DNA of 64,000 nucleotides from an uncultured Mailhella sp. (GTDB lineage Bacteria > Desulfobacterota > Desulfovibrionia > Desulfovibrionales > Desulfovibrionaceae). The notes under the pieces were generated by a model. The model worked only from the letters and a program-made list of their open reading frames with translations, ran no database searches and was not told the origin of the DNA. The stretch covers positions 32,829 to 96,828 of the forward strand of contig CAJTRG010000010.1 of the NCBI GenBank assembly GCA_910578585.1. The letters run 5' to 3'. A program made the translations under genes and the position numbers. Shown here piece after piece: positions 17,249-24,558 of this stretch. How positions within the stretch are numbered: the stretch's first letter is position 1; every line of letters starts with the position of its first letter.

Positions 17249-18952
17249 ATGACAGCTATTGAAAATAAAACAGTAAAAACTGATGTGTTAATTATTGGCG
17301 GCGGCCCTGCCGGTATGTGGAGCGCAAAGCGCATTAAAGAACTTGATGAAAAATTAGATATTATTATTGTTGATAAAGGCGGTAAATGGGGCGGACAAAT
17401 GACCATTTCCGGCGGTGATTTTGATGCTGTTCTGCCCGATGAAGATGTTTCTGATTGGGTAAAGGATTTAATCTATTATTATGACGGATTATGTGAACAA
17501 GATATAGTTGAGAAGCTCTTTTCCATGTCCTATGACCGCATGATGGAATATCAGGAACTTGGCTGTACTTTTTTATGTAAAGATGACGGTTCTTATAAGG
17601 GGGTTCCCCAGCGCGGTCTGGATCATGTAAAGCTTTATCCTGCTAAATATAAAGGCCGTGGCGGTGAAGAAATGTTCAAAAATCTTTCTTCCGCTATTTA
17701 TAAAAAAGGGGTTAAGCGTCTGGGCAGAATTATGATCACCAATTTGCTCAAGGATAAGGAAAAAATTTCTGGTGCAGTCGGTTTTGATATCCGCAGCGGT
17801 GAATTTTACATTTTTGAAGCAAAAGTGGTTATTCTTTGCTGCGGAAACTCTGGCTGGAAGCCTTCCTATGGAAAAAATCTTGCGACAGGTGAATGTCTGA
17901 AAATGGCTTTTGAAGCAGGAGCAGAACTGAGAAACTTTGAATTTACAAAAGTTTGGAACGTACCAAAACTGTTCAGCTGGGAAGGACAAACAACGCTCAT
18001 GCCTCTTGGTGCCCGCTTTGTCAATAAAAACGGTGAAGCGTTTATGGATAAGTATTCACCTGTTCTTGGTGCAAATACTGACCCTCATTATATTACCATT
18101 GCCATGGCAAAGGAAGCTTTGGCAGGAAATGCTCCTATTTATTTTGATATAAGCAAAATCAAAGAAGAAGATGTCATTCTTATTAAACCTCAGATTGGCT
18201 GGCAATTAATGAACCATGAAAAGCTCTGTGCTCTTGGTATAGACTTTTTCAAAGATAATACTGAATGGAATCCTCAGCTCAATGAACTTCTTGCCGGTAT
18301 TGTGACGGACATTAACGGTGCAACCTGCGTTCCCGGTTTATATGCAGCAGGAAGAAGCCGCAGTATTGACCCGGGTGTTTATATTGGCGGTTTTGCACTT
18401 TCAACAACGTCTACAACCGGTTATTTGGCAGCTGAAGCCGCTTTTGCGTATATGCAGGGACTGGAGCACACGCCAGTTGCTCATCAGGATCAAATCGACA
18501 GCTATAAAAATGAAATTTATTGCTGGCTTGGAACAGGCGGCATTGCACCAAAAGATGTCATGAGAAAAATTCAGCAAATTGTTTTCCCGTATGATGTAAG
18601 TATTCTCAAAACAGAAGCCAGTCTGACCAAAGCGTTAACCCGTTTGGAAAGCATTAACCATGATTTTCTTGGCAGAATGGGTGCCGCAGATCCGCATTAT
18701 TTAATGAAGGTATGGGAAACAATCGCAACTTCATTTATTACAGAATTGCATCTCAAAGCCTCTTTGGAACGCAAAGAATCCCGGGCAGGGCATTATCGCG
18801 ATGATTATCCTGAAAGAGCTGCCGACGGTCTTTACTGGCTGCATGTGAAGAAAAATGCCGGCGGAAAGGCTGAAATGTATAAAAGAGCAGTTCCTCTTGA
18901 TACGTATAAATATCCAATAACCAGATATTATGGTGACAACTTTAAGTTTTAA
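17249..18952 (+). CDS. FAD-dependent reductase of the fumarate reductase/AprA superfamily
   Basis: The dinucleotide-binding motif VLIIGGGPAGMWSAKR opens the protein, and the C-terminal FAD segment GLYAAGRSRSIDPGVYIGG is typical of succinate dehydrogenase/fumarate reductase, aspartate oxidase and AprA flavoproteins. About 567 residues, with a C-terminal helical part as in that family. Start at the ATG at 17249, which has AAGGAGA six bases upstream; longer forms overlap the ferredoxin. The neighbouring ferredoxin and DASS transporter suggest import of a dicarboxylate or related acid and its reduction or oxidation. I cannot name the substrate; the classical fumarate-binding His/Arg motifs are not obvious to me. 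Confidence 0.8.
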   Translation: MTAIENKTVKTDVLIIGGGPAGMWSAKRIKELDEKLDIIIVDKGGKWGGQMTISGGDFDAVLPDEDVSDWVKDLIYYYDGLCEQDIVEKLFSMSYDRMMEYQELGCTFLCKDDGSYKGVPQRGLDHVKLYPAKYKGRGGEEMFKNLSSAIYKKGVKRLGRIMITNLLKDKEKISGAVGFDIRSGEFYIFEAKVVILCCGNSGWKPSYGKNLATGECLKMAFEAGAELRNFEFTKVWNVPKLFSWEGQTTLMPLGARFVNKNGEAFMDKYSPVLGANTDPHYITIAMAKEALAGNAPIYFDISKIKEEDVILIKPQIGWQLMNHEKLCALGIDFFKDNTEWNPQLNELLAGIVTDINGATCVPGLYAAGRSRSIDPGVYIGGFALSTTSTTGYLAAEAAFAYMQGLEHTPVAHQDQIDSYKNEIYCWLGTGGIAPKDVMRKIQQIVFPYDVSILKTEASLTKALTRLESINHDFLGRMGAADPHYLMKVWETIATSFITELHLKASLERKESRAGHYRDDYPERAADGLYWLHVKKNAGGKAEMYKRAVPLDTYKYPITRYYGDNFKF

Positions 18953-18999
18953 CCGTGCTCTGTCTGTAAAAACAGATTGTTCACTCTCTTGGAGGAAAT

Positions 19000-20466
19000 A
19001 TGACAAATACAGCTGCCGCTCCGGCAAAATCAAATAAAAGTTTATTTTATTATCTCAATTCTGTTGTGACTATACTTATCATGTTTGGCTTTGGGTATTT
19101 GCCGGCAATTGAGCCTATCACTCCGCTTGGAATGGACGTGCTTGGTATTTTTATTGCCCTGCTTTACGGCTGGACATTTGTTGACCAGATTTGGCCCAGT
19201 ATTTTAGGTATGGTGGCATTAAGCCTTACGCATTATATGTCACTGAACCAGCTTATGGCTGCGGGCTTTGGCAGCAATACCATTATGCTGATGTGGTTTA
19301 TGCTCATTATTGCTGCACTGGTGGATTCTGCTGGTGTAAGTAAATTCCTTGCAACCTATTTTATCACCCGTAAGCCTGTGCTAGGTAAGCCCTGGGTATT
19401 GATTACAACATTTTTCTTTACGACTTTTATTATTTCAGCCATGACTTCCACAGTACCTGCAATTATTGTTTGCTGGGGTATTTTGTACAGTATTGTCAAA
19501 CAGTTGGGGTATAAAGCCGGTGATTCGTTTACTTCATTTATGGTGGTTGGCGTTGTTTTCTGCTGTCTTATCGGGCTTTCACTTTTGCCTTGGAAAACTG
19601 TGCAAATGGTTGTGCTTGGCATGTTTGAAACCATGGCAGGCTATAAAATCGACTACTTGAAATATGTTGCGGTTACGTTCCCGGTCAGTATTGTTGCCAT
19701 TATTTTGTATGTTCTTGTGGGAAAATTTATCTTCAAACCAGATGTCAAGAAGCTTGAATTGGTAACGGAAGATTCCTTTGATCCCAATGATCTTAAAATT
19801 GATTTCAAGCAGAAAATCATTATCGGTTTGCTGGTTGCTTTGGTTTTCTTCCTGCTTATTCCAAGCTTGCTTCCGGGGTCATGGGCAGTGACAAAGGTTT
19901 TGAAAGGCTTGGGTGCTCACGGTATTGCATTCCTTGTTCTGGGAGTTTTGGTCTTCCTGCGTTTTGATGATATTCCAATGATTAATATCAGAAAATGCTG
20001 CGGAAAAATGCAATGGGATTTCATTTATTTGACTGCTGCCATGCTGCCTTTTGCGAATGCGCTGAATGCCGAAGCTACTGGTATAAACAGTTTTTTGATT
20101 GAAAAATTTAATATTCTGTTCTCCGGCATTTCTCCGGTACTTTTCATCTTTTTGGTTATTGTGCTTGCTATGATTGCAACACAGTTTATGAATAATGCCA
20201 TTTGCGGCGGTATTATGTTTCCTATTATTTATCCTTTTGCTTTGGCGATTGACCTTGACCCGGGCATGATTACTGTTCTTTTGATTTATTGTTTGGTTAT
20301 GGCAGTGCTGACGCCTGCTGCATCTCCTATGGCAGCGCTCATGTTTGCTAATACGGAATGGGTCTCTACCAGAGAAGTGTATAAGTATATTACCCCGGGC
20401 ATTCTCATTGTTTTTGTGAGTGTTTGTGTTGTCGGTATTCCTATCGCCTATATGGTTTTCAGGTAA
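19000..20466 (+). CDS. SLC13/DASS-family anion:sodium symporter
   Basis: A 488-residue polytopic protein with about 12 hydrophobic segments and the DASS-type sequences MNNAICGGIMFPIIYP and TPAASPMAALMFAN near the second half-repeat. The family carries di- and tricarboxylates or sulfate with sodium. GGAGG precedes the ATG by six bases. It belongs to the ferredoxin-flavoprotein unit (48-base gap) and ends in a terminator. Substrate is probably that of the flavoprotein. Confidence 0.87.
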   Translation: MTNTAAAPAKSNKSLFYYLNSVVTILIMFGFGYLPAIEPITPLGMDVLGIFIALLYGWTFVDQIWPSILGMVALSLTHYMSLNQLMAAGFGSNTIMLMWFMLIIAALVDSAGVSKFLATYFITRKPVLGKPWVLITTFFFTTFIISAMTSTVPAIIVCWGILYSIVKQLGYKAGDSFTSFMVVGVVFCCLIGLSLLPWKTVQMVVLGMFETMAGYKIDYLKYVAVTFPVSIVAIILYVLVGKFIFKPDVKKLELVTEDSFDPNDLKIDFKQKIIIGLLVALVFFLLIPSLLPGSWAVTKVLKGLGAHGIAFLVLGVLVFLRFDDIPMINIRKCCGKMQWDFIYLTAAMLPFANALNAEATGINSFLIEKFNILFSGISPVLFIFLVIVLAMIATQFMNNAICGGIMFPIIYPFALAIDLDPGMITVLLIYCLVMAVLTPAASPMAALMFANTEWVSTREVYKYITPGILIVFVSVCVVGIPIAYMVFR

Positions 20467-20522
20467 AGAGCGGATAGAGAGGGAAAAGAATAAAATATAA
20501 AACCATACTGCGGCTCTTTCAT

Positions 20523-20558
20523 AAAAGGCAAGGACTTTACAGTCTTTGCCTTTTATTT
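20523..20558 (+). terminator. Terminator after the DASS transporter
   Basis: AAAAGGCAAGGACT pairs with AGTCTTTGCCTTTT (one G-T pair) and is followed by ATTT. The remnant Crp gene begins right behind it. Confidence 0.8.
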
Positions 20559-20562
20559 AAAA

Positions 20563-21084
20563 AAAGGAAAAATAAGCAGTTATCAGTTTGATGAAGATGG
20601 AAATATCTTTATTACACATTTTGCCTTTTACGGCGCGCTTATTTATGATGCATTTTTCCTGACGCGTGATCAATATAAAACAACACAGCTTAAAGCTCTG
20701 GAAGATTCTGAACTCTATTATTTCCCTGTGGACCTTACCTTTGAAGACCTTTTGCAGATGAATGCAGGACTGGTTAAAAATTTATTGTATTCGCAGTCCA
20801 TAAAGGATTTATCCTATTCCAGACTTTCTTTTATTAATATGAATGTCAAACCGCTCAACCGCATTTGTTCCTATTTGTATGAAATGTATGAACGGTATCA
20901 GGAAAAAACGTTTTGTCCGAATATTACCCAGTCAGAACTGGCGCTTCTTTTGAATATGCATACGGTAACTCTTTCCAATGTTATCGCACAGCTGAAAGAG
21001 AAGAATATTTTGGAAACATTTACAAAAAAGCAAATTATTATCACTGATCTTGAGAAACTTCGGTATTACAGACTTAACAGCTAA
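20563..21084 (+). pseudogene. 5'-truncated Crp/Fnr-family regulator
   Basis: The frame read from about 20563 gives a partial cyclic-nucleotide-type sensor domain (ISSYQFDEDGNIFITHFA), then a dimer helix region, then a winged helix with TQSELALLLNMHTVTLSNV. The first 50 or so residues of the sensor barrel are absent and no ATG, GTG or TTG opens the frame before the GTG at 20728, which would start inside the domain. The 5' end falls exactly at the terminator hairpin of the transporter, which suggests a deletion that fused the two. A short protein from 20728 (118 residues, mostly DNA-binding part) could still be made. Confidence 0.7.
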
Positions 21085-21112
21085 GAGGATTTTGTGATTA
21101 AAATAAAAAAGG

Positions 21113-21143
21113 CTTGTCAATTTTGGATTGATAAGTCGTTTTT
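21113..21143 (+). terminator. Terminator, repeated-family copy 1
   Basis: CTTGTCAA (21113-21120) pairs with TTGATAAG (21128-21135) and T-runs follow. Nearly the same sequence recurs at 34833-34862. Confidence 0.75.
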
Positions 21144-21179
21144 ATGGGAACATTTTGTTTTTAATGAGGGTGAGCAGAA

Positions 21180-22577
21180 TTATAACATGCCTGCTTTTTC
21201 CAGTTCTTTTACTTTTCTGAAAATTGTGCTTCTGTCCACTTGCAGGTGTTTTGCTATTTTGCTGATATTATTGTTAAATTGTTTCATGGCAGCACAAAGC
21301 ACTTTATTTTCATACTCTTTCATGATTTCTTTATAGGTTTTATTTTGCAGATTAGGAATTTCCTGCACAACTTGCTGACTTTGTACCGTGCGTATTGCGT
21401 GGACAGGCAGAGGCAGATCGAGATTTTTAATGATTTTTTGTTTACAGGTAACAATAAGTCCCTGGATCATATTTTCTAATTCACGCACATTTCCGGGCCA
21501 TTTATATTGTAATAACAGTTCTTTTGCTTCTGATGAAAATTCCAGTTGTTTATGGTACTTATTGCAATAAAACTGGAGAAAATTTTCTGCAAGGGGAATA
21601 ATATCTGCTTCACGTTCGCGAAGAGGTGGAATATTGATAACAGCGACTTTTAACCGATAATACAAATCGCTTCTAAATTCGCCGCTGGCAATGGATTTTT
21701 CCAAATTTTTATTGGTAGCGGCAATAATGCGGACATCAATTTTTTTAGGAACAGTTGAACCCACGCGTACAATTTCACCGTCCTGCAAAAAGCGGAGCAG
21801 GCGTGTTTGCATAAGCATGGGCAATTCGCCAATTTCATCAAGAAACAGCGTGCCTTCATTGGCAGCTTCAATAAAGCCGATTTTTCCGTTTTTATTTGCG
21901 CCGGAGAATGTGCCTGCCACATAGCCGAAAAGTTCAGTTTCAATAAGATTTTCCGGAATACTGCCGCAGTCAACTTTAATAAATGCTTTATTGGCTCTTA
22001 AGCTTTTACTGTGAATTCTGCGGGCAACAACGTCTTTGCCAACGCCCGTTTCACCAAGAATGAGTGTTGTTGCATCGGTTTCTGCTATGCCTCCAATTTG
22101 CGTATAGAGCTGCTGCATGACCGTGCTGTAAGCAATTTTCTTGGGATTTACAGGAGAACGTCCCATATTGGTTGTACTCAGTTCCTGAAATGTTTCCAAT
22201 AATTCTTTTTGAATGGAAATGCGGGAACGCATAGCTGCAAATATGGTATCGTCACGCAAAAAGGTAATGCAGAGAATAACATTGCCATTTTTATCAAAAA
22301 CAGGATTTCCCTCTAAAATGAGCTGTTTGCCGTCTGCCAGAGATTGAATTTTGGTAACTTGTTCTTTTTTTTGAAAAACTTCTGGATTTAAAATAAGGTC
22401 GAGCTTGCCGCTTTGTACTAAATCATAGGCAGGCAAGCCAATAACCATTTTTTTTGTTAAGCCTGTTATTTCTTCATATTTTTTATTAACGTGCAGAATA
22501 ATGCCATGGGCATTTGTAATACAAATCCCTTCACTAAACGCGTCCCAAATTTGATCTAAGTAGTCTTGAACAGGCAT
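21180..22577 (-). CDS. Sigma54-dependent PAS-AAA+-Fis activator, likely regulator of the isethionate genes
   Basis: Residues about 8-115 are a PAS sensor (ICITNAHGIILHVNKKYEEI). Residues 145-385 are the AAA+ ATPase with Walker A GETGVGKD (175-182), Walker B GTLFLDEIGELP and arginine-finger region GEFRSDLYYRL. The C-terminus is a Fis-type helix-turn-helix (ISKIAKHLQVDRSTIF). The sigma54-contact loop reads GTFSGA instead of the usual GAFTGA, a conservative but real deviation. There is no receiver domain, so it senses a ligand directly. It lies just downstream of islA-islB-amidohydrolase behind a terminator, with its own sigma70-type promoter. Four sigma54-type promoters with shared upstream motifs nearby make it the probable activator of the regulon. 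Confidence 0.9.
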   Translation of the reverse strand: MPVQDYLDQIWDAFSEGICITNAHGIILHVNKKYEEITGLTKKMVIGLPAYDLVQSGKLDLILNPEVFQKKEQVTKIQSLADGKQLILEGNPVFDKNGNVILCITFLRDDTIFAAMRSRISIQKELLETFQELSTTNMGRSPVNPKKIAYSTVMQQLYTQIGGIAETDATTLILGETGVGKDVVARRIHSKSLRANKAFIKVDCGSIPENLIETELFGYVAGTFSGANKNGKIGFIEAANEGTLFLDEIGELPMLMQTRLLRFLQDGEIVRVGSTVPKKIDVRIIAATNKNLEKSIASGEFRSDLYYRLKVAVINIPPLREREADIIPLAENFLQFYCNKYHKQLEFSSEAKELLLQYKWPGNVRELENMIQGLIVTCKQKIIKNLDLPLPVHAIRTVQSQQVVQEIPNLQNKTYKEIMKEYENKVLCAAMKQFNNNISKIAKHLQVDRSTIFRKVKELEKAGML

Positions 22578-22609
22578 AAATCCTCAATTATTCTAGTGAG
22601 TATAGCTGA

Positions 22610-22640
22610 ATTATAATAATGGAGAAATGAAGAAAGTCAA
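22610..22640 (-). promoter_or_regulatory. Sigma70-type promoter of the sigma54 activator gene
   Basis: Minus-strand TTGACT (22640-22635), then TATAAT (22615-22610) at 19 bases or TATTAT at 16. It indicates expression of the activator independent of sigma54. Confidence 0.5.
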
Positions 22641-22649
22641 GAAAATAAA

Positions 22650-22684
22650 AACCATAAATAGGAAAGGGCTTTCTATTTATGGTT
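22650..22684 (-). terminator. Terminator after the isl amidohydrolase gene
   Basis: ACCATAAATAG and CTATTTATGGT form the stem, and on the minus strand a T-rich tract follows. It isolates the regulator gene from the isl operon. Confidence 0.8.
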
Positions 22685-22709
22685 TAATGGTTGAGCGGAG
22701 AGCCGTGAA

Positions 22710-23540
22710 TTATAATTTTAATAATTTTACAGCATTGTTATAAAAGATATTTTCAAGAACTGATTTTTCAAAAGGCAGGCGTTTGTACAGTTCAATTTGT
22801 CCCTTGAAATCAAGGAATGGGTGAGCGCTTGCAAAAATAACTTTGTCGCCGATCATGGTATTTGCGGCTTTAATGTAACCGTCGCCAAAAGGAGCTTCTT
22901 CTGCTTCGGAAAGTTCAATATAGACATTTTTATTGCGGTAAACAACCATAATAGCTTCATTTACCCAGGGATAGCAGCCGTGGCTGATAACAATTTTCAA
23001 ATCAGGAAAATCGCGTGCAACCTGATCAATATGTTTTGGATGACAATGATAAGGATCTGCACCTTTTACAAGAGCTGCCATACCTGTTGTGATGACAATG
23101 GGAACATCGAGTTCAACGCAGCGGGCATAAATGGGGTAGAATTTTTTATCGTCAGCAGGAATTTTTGCCAGATAAGGATCGGTTGCAGCACCTTTGAAAT
23201 GGTGTTTTTCAACCATTGTATTCAATTCGTCAAGTACATCGGGTTTATGAGGGTCAAGACCCGCCATGCCGATAAAACGATCAGGATATTGTTCAAGATA
23301 AGAAATAACGCCGGGGTTTCCGGAAGCAAGTCCATAGGTGGTTTCTGCGTCACGGCTGGTAATAATGCCTTTTACAACGTTGTATTTATCCATATCGCTG
23401 ATAATTTCTTCAATGGTTTGAGAATAAGCTCTTTCAGGATATTTTGCCATGGCGTGGAATTCGCCGAAAACAGGGTGGGTGATCATTCCCTGTACGGTTC
23501 CTGCAACATTGGGACGAAATCTAAAATCAATAACTTTCAT
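22710..23540 (-). CDS. Amidohydrolase-fold protein (COG2159-like) with altered metal site
   Basis: A TIM-barrel amidohydrolase of the ACMSD/dihydroxybenzoate-decarboxylase-like group by its overall plan: FIGMAGLDPH in the middle, LKIVISHGCYPWVNEAI, and FYNNAVKLL at the end (the family's N-A-x-x-L). The expected N-terminal HxH metal pair is DFRFRP (Arg7, Arg9), and the late SD/TD metal aspartate is replaced in FASAHPFLDF; only the middle histidine (ISHG) remains. It is therefore probably not a normal metallohydrolase. It sits 18 bases after islB in the isl operon. AGGA stands before the ATG. Function unknown; candidate roles are listed in the findings. Confidence 0.78.
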   Translation of the reverse strand: MKVIDFRFRPNVAGTVQGMITHPVFGEFHAMAKYPERAYSQTIEEIISDMDKYNVVKGIITSRDAETTYGLASGNPGVISYLEQYPDRFIGMAGLDPHKPDVLDELNTMVEKHHFKGAATDPYLAKIPADDKKFYPIYARCVELDVPIVITTGMAALVKGADPYHCHPKHIDQVARDFPDLKIVISHGCYPWVNEAIMVVYRNKNVYIELSEAEEAPFGDGYIKAANTMIGDKVIFASAHPFLDFKGQIELYKRLPFEKSVLENIFYNNAVKLLKL

Positions 23541-23558
23541 AATAGAATCCTTTATCGC

Positions 23559-24482
23559 TTATGCGTTTTTATGAATTTCTGCGTATTGGGCAATCATTGC
23601 GCGGAGTTTTTTCATTAAAACTTCATCGGCAACAACACCTTCTAATTGGTATGGGCGGCCTAAATACTCATATTTAGGCTGTCCCATGCGGTGATAGGTC
23701 ATAAGTTCGTAGTTCAGGGTATCACGAACAGGCAAAAGTTCTCTGATTGCCATTATATCTTCTTCCGTATCATTGAATCCCGGAATAACAGGAGTACGGA
23801 ATGTTATTTTCAAATCGGGCTGATTATCACAAAGGTATTTTACATTTTTGAGGATTTGTTCGTTGGTTGCGCCTGTGAATTTTTTATGTTTTTCTTCATT
23901 TAAGGATTTAATATCCATAATGAGTTCATCTAAATATTTGCAGGCTTCAGCCAAAATTTCTGTCGGATAATGTCCGCATGTTTCAATAGTAGTGCGAAGA
24001 CTGTGTTTTTTGCTTTCACGAAGAAGTGCCAAAGCAAAATCCGGCTGGCAGAGTGCTTCTCCGCCTGAAAGGGTAATGCCGCCGCCTGAGCGGATATAAA
24101 AAGATTCATCTTTTTCAACAAGCTGAATAACTTCTTCAACAGTATATTTTTTTCCATAAAAAGACTGTGCTCCGGAAGGACAGCGGTCAACACATTTGCC
24201 GCAGGCAGTGCATTTTTGAGGGGTGAAGCAAATAAGACCATCAATAAGGGTGAGAGCATCATATTCACAAGCTTTTATGCAGCGGCCGCATTCAGCGGCT
24301 GTAAGGCAGCGCATGGGATTAAAGGCTCTTTCGGGGGTAAATTTTTGTGATTCAGGATTGCAGCACCAAATGCAGTGTAATGGACAGCCCTTAAAGAACA
24401 CAAGGGTACGTATTCCTTCTCCGTCATGAACAGAAAAATTTTGAATATTGAAAATTAATCCTTCCTGGTCTTTATCAAGCAT
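23559..24482 (-). CDS. islB: Isethionate sulfite-lyase activating enzyme (glycyl-radical activase)
   Basis: Radical SAM enzyme that abstracts hydrogen from the IslA glycine (Gly800 in the start used here). CPLHCIWC supplies the SAM cluster ligands, and the inserted ferredoxin-like domain has CGRCIKAC and CTACGKCVDRC for two more [4Fe-4S] clusters, as in other glycyl-radical activases. SGGEAL is the GGE motif. I start at the ATG at 24482 (307 residues) because GGAG stands five to six bases upstream; the upstream TTG/ATG options have no such site. It follows islA after a hairpin with a T-run, which should keep it less abundant than the lyase. Confidence 0.95.
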   Translation of the reverse strand: MLDKDQEGLIFNIQNFSVHDGEGIRTLVFFKGCPLHCIWCCNPESQKFTPERAFNPMRCLTAAECGRCIKACEYDALTLIDGLICFTPQKCTACGKCVDRCPSGAQSFYGKKYTVEEVIQLVEKDESFYIRSGGGITLSGGEALCQPDFALALLRESKKHSLRTTIETCGHYPTEILAEACKYLDELIMDIKSLNEEKHKKFTGATNEQILKNVKYLCDNQPDLKITFRTPVIPGFNDTEEDIMAIRELLPVRDTLNYELMTYHRMGQPKYEYLGRPYQLEGVVADEVLMKKLRAMIAQYAEIHKNA

Positions 24483-24508
24483 AACAGCTCCCATATGGTA
24501 CAATTTTT

Positions 24509-24535
24509 AAAAAGGGAGGGGATATTTCCCCTCCC
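24509..24535 (-). terminator. Partial terminator between islA and islB
   Basis: A nine-base perfect stem GGGAGGGGA/TCCCCTCCC with a five-base loop lies in the 76-base gap, followed on the minus strand by TTTTT. It probably lowers transcription of islB and the amidohydrolase relative to islA. Confidence 0.8.
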
Positions 24536-24558
24536 AAGTTTTTATTGTTAGTATCGCA

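Noticed and set aside
21094..21336. Small frames at 21094 and 34793 with similar peptides (KKA-QFW-DK)
   Set aside because: The likeness comes from a shared terminator hairpin, and the base changes alter amino acids rather than preserving them.
22797..23618. 273-codon plus-strand frame opposite the amidohydrolase
   Set aside because: Composition typical of an antisense shadow; no domain seen.
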